DNA of 64,000 nt from Pogonophryne albipinna (GCA_028583405.1 CM053258.1:972563-1036562); one strand, 5' to 3'; counted from the first letter of the stretch, positions 34,126 to 45,847 are shown. A program made the numbers and translations. Notes: generated by a model from the letters alone, not told the origin.

Positions 34126-35669
34126 CAATACCACAAATCGCTCCAGAGGCTCCATCCAGTTGTGTACGGAGTCTGGGGTGGCAGCCAAGGCACAGAAGGC
34201 TCTAGTGACATCATCAAACGTCATCCATGTATCCCATCCCGTCTTCTTGCCCCTGCCACCAAAAGATGACACTGTCACATCCAGTAAATGCATGGAACAT
34301 TGGTAAGGCTATGCATCGATCTGGACCTGGTGACCTCGCCATCTCATGAGCTGCTAAATGCCGAACACTCTTCCCAGCTTCAAAGGCAACCCACAGCAGT
34401 GATGTTGAGGGATTGGGCTGCTGTGATTGCCACATCCGTGTCAACTGTGCGTATTGACACCTTGCTATACCCTTCCTTCTCAGCATCTCCTAGGTGCAGT
34501 AGGATGCAGGTATCAGCCTCCTCATGTGTGCATGTTGCAAGTACTGATTATTTGTTTGCCAGTGTTGAGGGCTGTCACACTGGTTGCCAGGAAGGAGAAC
34601 AGTGCAGCCTTCTTGTCTTCAATGCGCAGAAACTCTGGCCAGTTTCCAGGAATGACACTGGATGGCTCAACGCGTCTATGAACTCCCTTCCCTCTCTTGC
34701 TGCGTGTTTCAGCCTTCAGACTTTTGGGGAAATATTCATCCCACACGACATCGACTCTGCTGACATGCTCCAGCTGAGACAGGATGTATGGTGAGAACGC
34801 TTTCTGCGCATAATAAAAAAACGTCTTAGCAGCACCAGGTCGTAGCATGTTCTCAAGAGTAGGCCCATCAAGGATGAGGCCTTAACTGTGGGGTGGGATG
34901 CATTCTCTTGTAAATAAATCAGGTCCTCCAAACAGCCCACCAAGTCTGACTTGGTACCAGTTCTGAGCTTGCCCATTTGTGACAATGATGATGGACATGC
35001 CTGGTTTTCAAGTTTATTATATTTCACATAATTAATCCCAAAAAACTCATCCAGACTTCCATCACGTATCTCAGATACAATGTACAGCCTAGAGAACAGA
35101 GAACCGTCATTCTTCAGAGATGAGAGCTGTTGTGGGACCTGGACTTCTCTCGGACTGGAGGCCGGCTGAATAGAGGGAAGTTTTTCCTTTTGATGGGATC
35201 TTTGATGGGCTTTGTCTGTTTGACCAGGCGCTCACTGACATACAGTGGAGGAAATAAGTATTTGATCCCTTGCAGATGTTGTAAATTTACCCACTTAGAA
35301 ATAAATTAACAGTCTATAATTGTAATGGTAGGTTTAATGTATCAGTGAGAGCAAGAATATCAAAAAGAAAATCCAGAAATTGACATTATATAAAAGATAC
35401 AATTTGATATGCATTAAACTGTGGGAAATAAGTATTTGATCCACTTGCAAAACATGTGTTAGTACTTGGTGGAGAAACCCTTGTTGGACAGCACAGAGGT
35501 CAGACACTTCTTGTAGTTGGTCTCCAGGTTTGTGCACATCTCAGGAAGGATTTTGGTCCACTCCTCTCTGAAGTTCCTCTCCAAATCCTTAAGGTGTTGA
35601 GGCTGATTCTTGGGATCTCAAAACTTCAGCTCCCTCCACAGATTTGGGATTAAGGTCCGGAGACTGGCT

Positions 35670-36175
35670 AGGCCCCTCCATCACCTAAATGTGCTTCTTC
35701 CTTAGCAGCTCCTGTGTTGCCTTGGCCGTATGTTCAGGGTCATTGTCCTGCTGGAAGACCCATCCATGACCCTTTTTCAGTGTCCTGGCTGAGGGAAGGA
35801 AGCTATTGGCCAAGATGTTACAGTACATGGCCCCGTCCATCCTCTCCTCGATGCAGGGAAGTCGTCCTGTCCCCTTAGCAGAGAAACACCCCAAAGCAGA
35901 ATGTTTCCACCTCCATTTTGGTCTCATCTGACCACATCACCTTCTACCAAGCCTTCTCTGAATCATTCAGTGTCAAATTTCAGACGGGCCTTTCATGTTC
36001 TTCTTGAGCAGGGGAACTTGCGGGCGCTGCAGGGTTTGATCCATTATGGTGTAGTGTGTTACCAATAGTTTTCTTGGGTCTGTGGTTCCAGCTGCCTTGA
36101 GATCATTAACAAGTTCCTCCCTTGTAGTTCTTGGCTGATACCTCACCTTTCTCATTATCATCAATCGCCCAAGGG
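35670..36175 (-). pseudogene. Tc1 transposase remnant
   Basis: Minus-strand fragments read [20 protein letters not shown], then [20 protein letters not shown] (N-terminal paired-type helix-turn-helix region, 36160-35975). After a frame break come [18 protein letters not shown] residues and [20 protein letters not shown], which holds the second catalytic Asp of the DDE/D triad (QQDNDPEHT). Frame breaks and stops separate the parts, so no active enzyme is encoded. Confidence 0.85.
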
Positions 36176-36336
36176 GCGAGATCTTGTGTGGATAAGGAAA
36201 TGAACTTATGTAACCGGTCTGTGGGAGCCAGAATCCTTGTTTTTTGCAAGGGGATCAAATACTTATTTCCCACAGTTAAATAATTGCTTATCTTTTATAT
36301 AATGTAATTTTCTGGATTTTCTTTTTGATATTCTTA

Positions 36337-36648
36337 CGGCCCGTCCACACTACAGCTTCGACAGCTTCAAAAACGGTTTCCAACGCGTCTGCCCATTCAC
36401 TTTGAATGGGGTGACGTCACTTTTCGCCGAACTGCATTGTGGGAAGCAGAGCGGAGCTTTCCTGGCGTTTCAGGCTGCAAAAGTTGAGCAATGTTCAACT
36501 TTTGAAGCTTCTGAAGCTTTCGGTGGAAGCGTCAGCCAATCGAATCATATGCCAGTACAAGCTCTATCCAATCAAACCGCTGCTTGTGTGTCAGGGGCGG
36601 GAGATTCATGTGATGAGCTTTTTTTGAAGCTGTAGTGTGGACGGGCCG
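36337..36648. mobile_element. MITE with 23-bp perfect inverted termini, TTA duplication
   Basis: Left end CGGCCCGTCCACACTACAGC, right end GCTGTAGTGTGGACGGGCCG. TTA flanks both sides (36334-36336, 36649-36651). The host Tc1 sequence elsewhere reads GATATTCTTGCTCTCAC (reverse complement of 35350-35366), confirming an insertion. A TTA (TWA) duplication suggests the PIF/Harbinger group. Confidence 0.85.
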
Positions 36649-36765
36649 TTACTCTCACTGTTCAAATAAATCTACCATTACAATTATAGACTGTTCATTT
36701 CTTTGTAAGTGGGTGAATTTACAAAATCGGCAAGGGATCAAATACTTATTTCCTCCACTGTCTCC

Positions 36766-37798
36766 AAGGCAAGGCAAGGCAATTTATTTGTATAGCACAA
36801 TTCGTAATGCAATTCAAAGTGCTTTACAGGATCAAACAGAGCAAACACAATACATTGAGAAGAAATACAAAACACACAAAATAATTAATTAAAAGAAAGA
36901 AAACCATGTTTAACAGTTAGAAAATTAGAACTTTTAATTTGAAAAGCCATATTAAAAAGAAATGTATTTAGACCTGATTTAAATGATTCTAAAGTGCTCG
37001 CCATTCTCAGATGTTCTGGGAGTTTGTTCCGCATTAGGAGCATAGATGCAGAAGGCTGCTTTCCCACGCTTTGATCTCACAAATGGAACAGTGAGCTGGC
37101 CTGCGCCTGAAGACCTAAGGGGTCTGCTGGGTTCGTACCACTGAAGGAGGTCCTTGATATATTTGGGTCCTAGCCCGTTTAGTGCTTTATATGTGTGCAT
37201 TAAAATCTTAAAATCAATTCTCTCACTAACTGGAAGCCAATGCAGCGATCTCAGCACTGGAGTGATGTGATCTGTTTTCTTTGTCCGGGTTAAGATTCTG
37301 GCAGCAGCATTTTGAATTAGTTGGAGTTTACGGAGTGATTTTTTTGTGAGGCCTGTGAAGATGCTGTTGCAGTAGTCAAGCTTGCTAAAAACAAATGCAT
37401 GGACAAGTTTTTAAGGTCTTGCTTGGACATAAGGTCTTTAACACGCGAGATATTTTTTAGATGGTAGTAGGCTGATCTATTGATTGCCCTGATGTGGCTG
37501 TTAAAATTGAGGTCAGAGTCTAAAATTATATCTAAGTTTCTTGCTTGACTTTTCGGTTCGAGTAATAGTGATTAGTGTGCAGAGACTTTAATTCTTTCTT
37601 CTTTGGTTCCAAAAACAATTACTTCGTTTTTTTTTGTGTTGAGCTGTAAGAAATTACGGCACATCCAGTCATGTATTTGTTTTAGACATGTGATCAATAA
37701 ATCAGTAGGACCGTATTCACCTATGGAAAGTGATATGTAGATTTGGGTGTCATCCGCGTAATTATGATAAGAAATGTTGTTATTTCTAATTTCTGTAG
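36766..37798 (-). mobile_element. CR1/L2-like LINE fragment
   Basis: Minus strand encodes YADDTQIYISLSIGEYGP (reverse transcriptase active site, ~37760), LQLNTKKNEVIVFG, then LHWLPVSERIDFKILMHTYK (~37240) and SRPLRSSGAGQLTVPFV. The 3' end is a GCCTT tandem tail (AAGGCAAGGCAAGGC on +) next to TTTATTTGTATAGCAC. It is cut off 5' of YADD and sits in the CXC-protein pseudogene, immediately beside the Tc1 element. It is a different family from the 19512 LINE, judged by tail and sequence. Confidence 0.85.
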
Positions 37799-38774
37799 GT
37801 GTCATACCCGTCCTGTCCGAGTTTCTCAATCTGGTTCAGAATGTCAATGACTGCTGCATCTGCAAGGTCTCTAGTATCCAGTACAAGAAGATATTCACTG
37901 CTTATTTCACTGAATCGATTGCCCATGTCTTATATAGCACCAATTAGTGCTTTAACATCTTGTGCAAATGCCATTTGTGCATGTTTGGTCTGCTCATGGT
38001 GCCGGGTGTCAGTCTTCTTGCTCTTCTCAGTGGAGGCCTCAAACTCCCCAACCACACGTGCCATCTCGGGGCCAGACACCATCCAGCGTCGCAGAGCTGC
38101 AGGGTCCTCTGTCAGGCCTACAGCACCACCATCACCTTTCACAGAGGCATTGTTCTGCTCGTGGGCCTGGTCAATGACAATAGCAGAGAAGCTGCGTGTC
38201 GTCTTCTTCACAGCAAAGTTTCCTTTCAGAAACTGCCCATGGACATCAGGATGGTTATCTTTCAGCACAATCATGTCACGTAAGTGGACTGGTATCCATC
38301 CGGCATAGAGATGGATACCAGTCCCAGAGAAAGGAACCAAGGCACACTCTTGGTCAAGGCATTTATGTAGAGTAGGAAGTCGGCCTCTCTTATTGTTCGC
38401 ACATAGACCATCAACTCTATTTCCAGCTGCAGGATGATAGACCAGAAGTGGAACTGGGGACATGACACTGCTCTTGTCCACCCGCTACCCCTCCAGGAGG
38501 TCGCCAAGTACCTTGAGTGCTGCCATCTCAATGTGAAACCCAACAAACATCACAATAAAATGATCTTCACTGTGAGTTGCTGGCCAGCTCCACTGGATTT
38601 GTTTTGCCACAGCGTATAGAGGTTGATCCAGAGTGATCTGACCAGGATTCAGAATCTCTAAGGCCTGCCTTACCTCATAGATGGAATGACGAATCATGGC
38701 CACATATTTGGCCTGTTCGTAGAAGAGGGGAAGTAGAGAAGTGAGTGTGACACTGCTCTCTGGTATTGTATGAC

Positions 38775-39512
38775 CGCACTAGCAGCCAGGAGTCAGTCAA
38801 TCAAGTAGCTCTTCACCCAGAAAGGTAGAACAATTGAGGGACTCCCCCCAACACAAGCAGCATTGATTCAGCACACAAAGAGAGCTGCCTTCCAAGCTGG
38901 TCACTGCTGGGGACAGATGATGTTTGCAGCCCCTGAACTCCCATCCCCAGGTGGTGACTGGGGGTGGAAGAGGAAGGCCACAGGTGGATGGGAAGTTTAC
39001 TGGACCACATTACCAGGCCTGTCGTGAACTCCTCTGCTGTGGATGCAAAAAGGGGTGCAGTGGACAATGCACATGTGTCAAGGCAGCAATTCAGTGCAGT
39101 GCCCTTTGCCACTGTGGTGGACTGTGTTTTCAGAACTAAGTCTGCATTTAGTTGAAAACCTGTAATATTACATATATATTATGTAACATGTATTATTACT
39201 TCACCATAATAAATATGTTAATGGTTTACTGTGTATTTTGTTCCTTGAATACCAGATACATATAGTTAGCTACATTCTAGCATGTTGTAAATAGTACCAA
39301 TGCATTCCCCATCCTTGAAAATGTAGGATTAGCCACCAGAATCAAGATCCTAGGTGGTCTAGATCCTAAACTACTGGTAAAATAACAACCATTGGACACA
39401 TTTGCGATGGCCCTATAGCCAAAAATCTTCCTTAGGGCATGCTCTAACAGTGTGCCAAATTTCATGCTTTTATCATCAAAAGCACAATTCTTTCACATAT
39501 CTGCTGGACTAT
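38775..39512 (+). pseudogene. Inverted duplicate of CXC-protein 3' end (arm 2)
   Basis: Plus strand encodes ELLCCGCKKGCSGQCTCVKA then IQCSALCHCGGLC at about 39030-39125. These closely spaced Cys residues form a CXC-type (tesmin/TSO1-like) tail better preserved than in arm 1. Upstream, PPTQAAL-like and TGPHYQACRE fragments and downstream 3' flank match arm 1 in reverse complement. It carries the empty site for the solo LTR. The arm starts abruptly inside the N-terminal part of the minus-strand pseudogene. Confidence 0.75.
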
Positions 39513-40534
39513 ACATAAAATAGTGTCAGTAGAACGTTGAACAGCTTAACATAGATGTAGGGTACAAAACCAGCCCTTACCTTACACTGGCCAATACAAA
39601 TGGACCCTACATGGATTATACTAACCATTCAGTAAAGAACAGCAGCCGTCACAACCCGGGGTTTCCATGAAAGCAGAGACGGTTTCCAACCTCTCATTAA
39701 GAATCTTTGATGAAAGCTAAGTTTGGGTTTAGCTAATGTATTTATCATTTTACACGAGAGGGTTACAAAACGAAAATAAATCTGTAGCCCCTTCATGCTA
39801 CACACACATAGCTAGCTACCAGTTGATGTGAGCACATGTATTGTCACTATGTAATCTGTTGCAACACGTCAGCTAGCTGGGCTTATTTGAATCCTAAATC
39901 ACAGGTTACTCTAGCCACATCAAAACCCCAGAACATGAACCTGATTGAGGCTTTGAACCGATTAACACTTTTTATTTTCCTCCCTACTCTGAGATCGTGA
40001 TCGTGAGGCTGCAGCTTTCTCATGGACCTGTAACAGCTAGCCCTGATGCTCACTCTCCCTGAAGGTGGTTCTTTGTTTGAAACTGTGGGGAATTGAATAT
40101 CATTCATGTTATCCAAAAAAACGTAATAGTACATCATTAAAACGCTTTACACTGTATCAAGACTGTCAAGTTGTCAAAGTTAGCCAGTAACTACAGCTTT
40201 GTTTGTCACTTACCTTCATAATTGTCGACGTAGCTGGATATGTAGCTACATCTTGAACCCCTTTTCTCTTTTGCTCCTCGGGGCTGAGCCTGCCGCTTGT
40301 ACCAGCCGATGTACATCACTGATGTTAACCTTCGGTAGGTCTTGGAGACATCGAGTGTAAAATAGTGTCTATCTATACGCTATCTTTTGCTATCTCTTGC
40401 TATCTATCGCTCTTCCCTCTACCGCTCTACCGTAGACTGGAAGTTTACAACCACACACTCAATGAACCGGAAATGGAAATACGTAATCCCGTGGAACTAG
40501 CCTATTACATCACAGAGTTCAATCAGGAGAGACG
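39513..40534. other. No firm gene; candidate minus exon near 40200-40345
   Basis: On minus, about 40345-40212 is open for ~47 codons, ending ...SYISSYVDNYE before GTAAGTGA, a good splice donor. It lies upstream of the CXC-protein pseudogene and could be its first exon or that of a SWIM copy, but I cannot confirm homology. Near 40370-40435 there is a short CTATCT/GCTCT tandem. Confidence 0.3.
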
Positions 40535-40670
40535 GTGTTGATGAAAGAATACATATTTATTGCCAGGAAAACACAAATGAATGTAATGGAGTTTTGGCGA
40601 TTAGGCCCCGTTGTGCAGGAGTATCATTCGGGAGGGGAGAACCAATCCGATGAAACCCCCCGGCGTCTAG

Positions 40671-41206
40671 ACCCTGGTGGTGGTGAATGGATAGTTGGGG
40701 TTGGTCTGAAGGGGAGGGGCTTAGCTTGACCCTGGTGGTGGTGAATGGATAGTTGGGGTTGGTCTGAAGGGGAGGGGCTTAGCTTGACCCTGGTGGTGGT
40801 GAATGGATGGTTGGGGTCGGTCTGAAGGGGAGGGGCTTAGCTTGACCCTGGTGGTGGTGAATGGATGGTTGGGTTCGGTCTGAAGGGGAGGAGCTTGACC
40901 CTGGTGGTGGTGAATGGATGGTTGGGTTCGGTCTGAAGGGGAGTGGCTTAGCTTGACCCTGGTGGTGGTGAATGGATGGTTGGGTTCGGTCTGAAGGGGA
41001 GTGGCTTAGCTTGACCCTGGTGGTGGTGAATGGATGGTTGGGGTCGGTCTGAAGGGGAGTGGCTTAGCTTGACCCTGGTGGTGGTGAATGGATGGTTGGG
41101 GTCGGTCTGAAGGGGAGTGGCTTAGCTTGACCCTGGTGGTGGTGAATGGATGGTTGGGGTCGGTCTGAAGGGGAGTGGCTTAGCTTGACCCTGGTGGTGG
41201 TGAATG
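40671..41206. repeat. 58-bp minisatellite, left part, about 9 units
   Basis: Units start CCCTGGTGGTGGTGAATGGA and continue GTTGGG-TCGGTCTGAAGGGG and AG-GGCTTAGCTTGA. Measured starts at 40671, 40729 and 40787 give a 58-bp period; one unit is shortened near 40885. Confidence 0.97.
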
Positions 41207-41678
41207 CATAGATATATATAAACACTAGATGACTCACCCGCGCTGCTGGCCAATGGAGACCGACGTTGCCACATGGCGGCCATCTTGCCACAGGCAGCTC
41301 ACTTATTCATAACATTATGTCTCTGGTGCACTATTGAAATAACCGTAGATTACTCCATTTTCAACCAATTTTCAAACGGTTTGGTTCGTTATAAACATCA
41401 AAGATGTAGTTATGATACTGCATACTTATAATTATAATCATCAACTTTTTTTTTTTCAACATGTCTTGTTGTCTCCTGTATCATAGCCATGATAATAACG
41501 TTTATAATAAACCAAACCGTTTGTAAATCAGTCAAGATTTCAGCGAGTTAAGAGTATTTTTGTGCAGATCACTCACCTCACAACAGCTGTAGCAGTAGTT
41601 GTTGACTGTGGCAAGATGGCCGCCGGTGAACTACACTGGCGACTCCCCCTTGAGCCATCTAGCCTTTATATATCTATG
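41207..41678. mobile_element. MITE with CATAGATATATATAAA termini, 8-bp duplication
   Basis: Left end CATAGATATATATAAACACT and right end CCTTTATATATCTATG are inverted. GGTGAATG flanks both sides (41199-41206 and 41679-41686), which is host minisatellite sequence. The interior has mirrored GGCAAGATGGCCGCC and GGCGGCCATCTTGCC blocks. An 8-bp duplication fits hAT or P superfamilies; the CATA start leans to P-like, but this is inference. Confidence 0.85.
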
Positions 41679-41907
41679 GGTGAATGGATAGTTGGGTTCG
41701 GTCTGAAGGGGAGGGGCTTAGCGTGACCCTGGTGGTGGTGAATGGATAGTTGGGTTCGGTCTGGAGGGGAGGGGCTTAGCGTGACCCTGGTGGTAGTGAA
41801 TGGATAGTTGGGTTCGGTCTGAAGGGGAGGGGCTTAGCTTGACCCTGGTGGTAGTTAATGGATAGTTGGGTTCGGTCTGAAGGGGAGGGGCTTAGCTTGA
41901 CCCTGGA
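41679..41907. repeat. 58-bp minisatellite, right part, about 4 units
   Basis: Continuation of the same array after the MITE, mostly with the GATAGTTGGGTTCGG and GAGGGGCTTAGC variants. Confidence 0.95.
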
Positions 41908-43513
41908 TTCAGAGGGACAGGAGGTGAAAAGGGGTGGAGGGGGGTTGCATCGAGTCACCTGAAATGACAGCTGTCAGAGGGGAGAACAGATTTGAAAGGG
42001 TTAGCGGAGCCCTATGATAGGCTTGTGAGAATAGAGCGAAATGATTGGTTAAGCTGGGGAGTGACTTATTGAGAGGAGAGAGAGTATTAACATGGAAATA
42101 GTAAATTAATGAGTAAAGACGGTCTTCCTGGTTGAACTTGCGCTGAGCTTCATTATTACATTAGAAGCTGTATCCGAAAGGTGTAACGCAGGAAGCACAG
42201 CAGCATAAAGCCCTGCTTGTTACATCTTTAAATAGTGCTTATAGAGAGAGGAATAACAACGCCTTGTTTAGGAACATAATTAAAACCCGAGGCTGAGCGG
42301 CTGAATCAGAGACTTCATCTGATAAGCAAACACAAAACTGCCTCCAGCAAATCATTCACTTAAATTAGAAATGAGTTAAAAGTCCTGTTTCCGTTAAGGG
42401 ACCAAACACGGTTTCTAAAACTCAATATTCTGACCATGATGAAGCAGGAAGGTGTTTTATTTATATATTATTCATATGTGAGGCAGGCTTTATTCTCACA
42501 TTAACGACACCTCGTCAGATGAATTATTCCTTACACTGGAAAAAGTGCTGCTCCAAAAACAAGTTAAACAATAATGAAATCAAGCTGTTTTCACTTGAAA
42601 TAAGAACAAAAATCTGCCAATAGGTCAAGTGAACATTAGCTTAGTGAGATGTCTTGAAATAAGAAGGGATATTTAGAGCTCTAAATACGATGTTTTGACT
42701 TAACAAGATTATGCATTGTCTAAAAACAAGAGCTGATATCTCAGTGCAGTGTTACTTCTGAAGTGTCTCAGGTGGAGAGACACGTTCTCATTAGATATTA
42801 GGTTAATATACTGGGCACGATTTCAAGTTGTTGTCGTGTGAAGCTGCTTCTCCTTATATGATGTTTTTCTCCGAGGAACCAACGACTGATCCATCTCCTG
42901 GATTGACGTCCATGAAGAGGCCCTATTATGCCATCATCACAGCTCAAACATCGCTGTAAATTCACATGTATTTTGGGATAAATTAATCACATATTGGTAA
43001 TCTAAAATAAATGGTTAGTTTCTCGCCTGAAAAGCTCATTTAAAAAACTGTTTCTTGGGAAAGCAAATGGTGATAAAGCTGACGATTCTTTAGCAATTAT
43101 CCTTTTTTTATTTTGTATTCCTTTAAGGCTCCATGGAAAGAGAGTTTATTTCCTGACATGTACATAAATAAATCTGACCAGGAGTGACTGTACGAGACTG
43201 TGCGTGCGTCACCAGAGCGTTTCTGCTTTTGAGGCTGAAATAAAGTCTGTTTTTAACGTCTGTCTGTGGTTTGAGTGGGAGTCAATAACACTCAGCAGGA
43301 CAAAGGCTCTCTGTAAAGGACAGAGAAAGACTTGTTGTGTTCTTTTTTACAATGAAATAAGGATCTTATATGCTCATAAATGGTTTCTGCCAAAACATTT
43401 TTTAGCAGGAATGAAATTGCATTCTTTATTTTGATAACTGCAGATTCTTGTTCAGAATCAGAAACGACAGCCTCGGAAGGTGTCGGCACGGCCGAAAAGA
43501 CACGACGTTGCGG
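41908..43513. other. No gene seen
   Basis: About 1.6 kb of moderately AT-rich sequence. No exon, RNA gene or known repeat recognised. Confidence 0.45.
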
Positions 43514-43937
43514 CATACTTGCCAACCTTGAGACCTCAGAAATCGGAAGCAAGGGGGGGGAGCTGTATTAGATTAACATGCTTATTGTAGTTGTAAGTGC
43601 ACTGCCTTGCGGCCTGTAGCACCACCTTGATGGAGCATGTGTGGGCTGGACCTGTATTTTACAGGAATGGAGTGAGCAGAGGGTCGAGTTGTCGATTCTT
43701 GTTGTTTTCTGTGATATATCTCAGACTTTCAGTTGCGCGCGCTACTAAAGGGACGCGCTACCATGGAAACCAAACAATGGTGTAGCTGTATTAAAGTCCG
43801 AGTGGAAACAGTCCTGAGTAAATCTGATTTTGTCAGAAATCGGGAGAAATGCGGGAGAAATATGACCCGGGAGGAAACCAGGAGAGGGCAATGAAATCGG
43901 GAGTCTCCCGCGAAAATCGGGAGGGTTGGCAAGTATG
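43514..43937. mobile_element. MITE with CATACTTGCCAACC termini
   Basis: Starts CATACTTGCCAACCTTGAG and ends GGGAGGGTTGGCAAGTATG. TGCGG flanks both sides (43509-43513, 43938-43942). The right half holds repeated AATCGGGAG and GGGAGAAAT words. No transposase; superfamily uncertain. Confidence 0.8.
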
Positions 43938-44047
43938 TGCGGGACACACCAATCTGAGTAGGGCGACAGGACGCTCATCGACGGCCAGACATCTATCCAC
44001 GGCCAAAATCGGCCCGGTGGGTCCGGGCCTTTAGACCACGCCCGACA

Positions 44048-44842
44048 GAAGCAGAGTCGTTTGCTGAGAGCTGATGTTTGTCGTTTAGCATCTCTCACCG
44101 CCTTGCCAAAGACCTGCTTCGACTCTCTAAAACGTACCTTATCGCCACTCCTCCTTTTGCAATCTTAGCTGTTTCAGTTTTGCTGTGAACCAGGGCTTGT
44201 TGTTGTTGAAACTCACACTGGTGCGTGTTGGTACACAGACTTTGAGTAGCATGTCCCAGTCAGTACAATCCAAACACGTCTGAAGTTCCTCCATAGCTTT
44301 ACTGCTCCACTGCCTGAATGTCTTCACTACAGGTTCACACAGCTTGAGTTTCTGCCTGTATGCAGGACTCAGGTGAACCACGGTGTGGTCAGAGTGGCCC
44401 AGTGCGGCTTTGTTAAAGTCACCAAGAACAATAACTAGGCAGTCCGGATAAGTCCTCTCCACACACAGTATCTGGTCGGCGAGGGTGCGCTGCGCCTCCT
44501 GTGCGTTCGCATGCGGTGGGATGTAAACACCGACCAGTATGAATGAAGAAAAGTGGGAGAACAGTGCTGCAGAATCACCGTCACATTCTGCACCAGCCTC
44601 TGTAAAAACATTCCTCCACATTTTCATTTGCCAGAGAGCTCCGTGTCACGCCCCGCTCTGAGCAGCTGGAAGCCTGCAGCTGGAAGCCTGCAGCTGGAAG
44701 CCTCCCAGCTGCAGCGCCAAGTCCGGAATCGATCCACACAGCCAGGTCTCAGTGAAGCACAAAACACAAGATGAAGAGAAGTCTCTGTTTCTACTAACCA
44801 GTAGCTGAAGCTCGCCCAGTTCATTGCTCATGGAACGCACGT
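44048..44842 (-). pseudogene. Non-LTR retrotransposon endonuclease fragment
   Basis: Minus strand reads RSMSNELGELQLLVSRNRDF then VLCFTETWLCGSIPD (N-terminal endonuclease, ~44840-44740). After a gap come FILVGVYIPPHANAQEAQRT, CLVIVLGDFNKA and GHSDHTVVHLSPAYRQKLK, followed by a linker resembling the stretch before the reverse transcriptase. GDFN and SDH are catalytic-region motifs of APE-type endonucleases. Residues normally between GDFNKA and the SDH block are missing, indicating an internal deletion. No reverse transcriptase remains. A GCAGCTGGAAGCCT triplication near 44665-44710 disrupts the N-terminal part. Confidence 0.8.
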
Positions 44843-45346
44843 TGATGCGTTGATGGTTTCCATACAGAAGCCATTAAAACATGATGACAGTGAATCATCT
44901 GCACATGTTTGGATTTACTTCTGATCTTTAAGGAGACACCATTTCAGAAAGCAAAGTCTTTAGACACAATAGTCCTTTATACCAAGAGGTGGGTTTCTGG
45001 GAGGAAATTGTGGTTTATTTATTTCGTAGCTTCAAAATCGCCTCTAAAAAACTCTAATAAATATGTGGGTATGCTATTATCTGTGTTTACATGAACAGCT
45101 GCCTCAGATGTGAGATTAGGGACAACTAGTTGTGTTTGTTCATTGCCAATCTTCCCTGGAGGAATAATAAGGTGAGTCTGTTGTTCTGAAGTTCTTCTTC
45201 TTTGTCAGGTTTAAACTCGTGGAGTTCAACGAGTACAAGACCGCAAACTAATAACGACCTTTAATCGACTTCAGCTGTACTTTGAACACAAAGTATTCAC
45301 AGTAACACAGAGTCAGTCACGAGGTTCACTTTGGTGGATGATGTAA
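44843..45346. other. No gene seen
   Basis: Non-repetitive AT-rich spacer; nothing recognised. Confidence 0.45.
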
Positions 45347-45414
<68 letters not shown>

Positions 45415-45480
45415 CACTCTCACACACACACATTCACTCTCACACTCTCACACAGACACACACACAAACACACACACACA

Positions 45481-45527
<47 letters not shown>

Positions 45528-45556
45528 TCACTCACTCACTCACTCTCTCACACACA

Positions 45557-45645
<89 letters not shown>

Positions 45646-45756
45646 ACTCTCACACACTCTCACACACACACTCTCTCACACTCTCACACACACACACACT
45701 CACTCACTTTCACACTCTCACACACACACACACACTCACTCACTCTCACACACACA

Positions 45757-45847
<91 letters not shown>

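Larger units (their letters stand above)
35243..36760 (-). mobile_element. Tc1/mariner element, decayed, with nested MITE
   Basis: Termini are CAGTGGAGGAAATAAGTATT and its inverse AATACTTATTTCCTCCACTG. TA precedes the left end; the right flank was altered by the adjacent L2. Subterminal AAATAAGTATTTGATCC recurs inside, as in fish Tc1 families. The element interrupts the CXC-protein pseudogene and contains a MITE at 36337-36648. Confidence 0.92.
33780..38760 (-). pseudogene. Broken nuclease-like protein with CXC tail
   Basis: Read on minus, fragments in several frames give one protein in order. First come HIEMAALKVLGDLLEG (~38500) and AGWIPVHLRDM (~38290), then IDQAHEQNNASVKGDGGAVG (~38170) and PAALRRWMVSGPEMARVV (~38090). 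A gap filled by an L2 fragment and a Tc1 element follows. The frame resumes with VSERLVKQTKPI (~35230), SPYILSQLEHVSRVDVVWDE (~34790), HAFTGC (~34285), SSFGGRGKKTGWDTW (~34270) and WMEPLERFVVLLYDRTSS (~34150), then a decayed Cys-rich end. The family is multicopy in fish and cnidarians (recalled). GCD-x3-F-x-G-x-GKK resembles the H3TH of FEN/XPG nucleases, and the Cys-rich end a CXC domain. Academ-type DNA transposons are described with XPG-like and Cys-rich domains, so a transposon origin is plausible. Frameshifts and insertions show it is dead. Confidence 0.6.
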
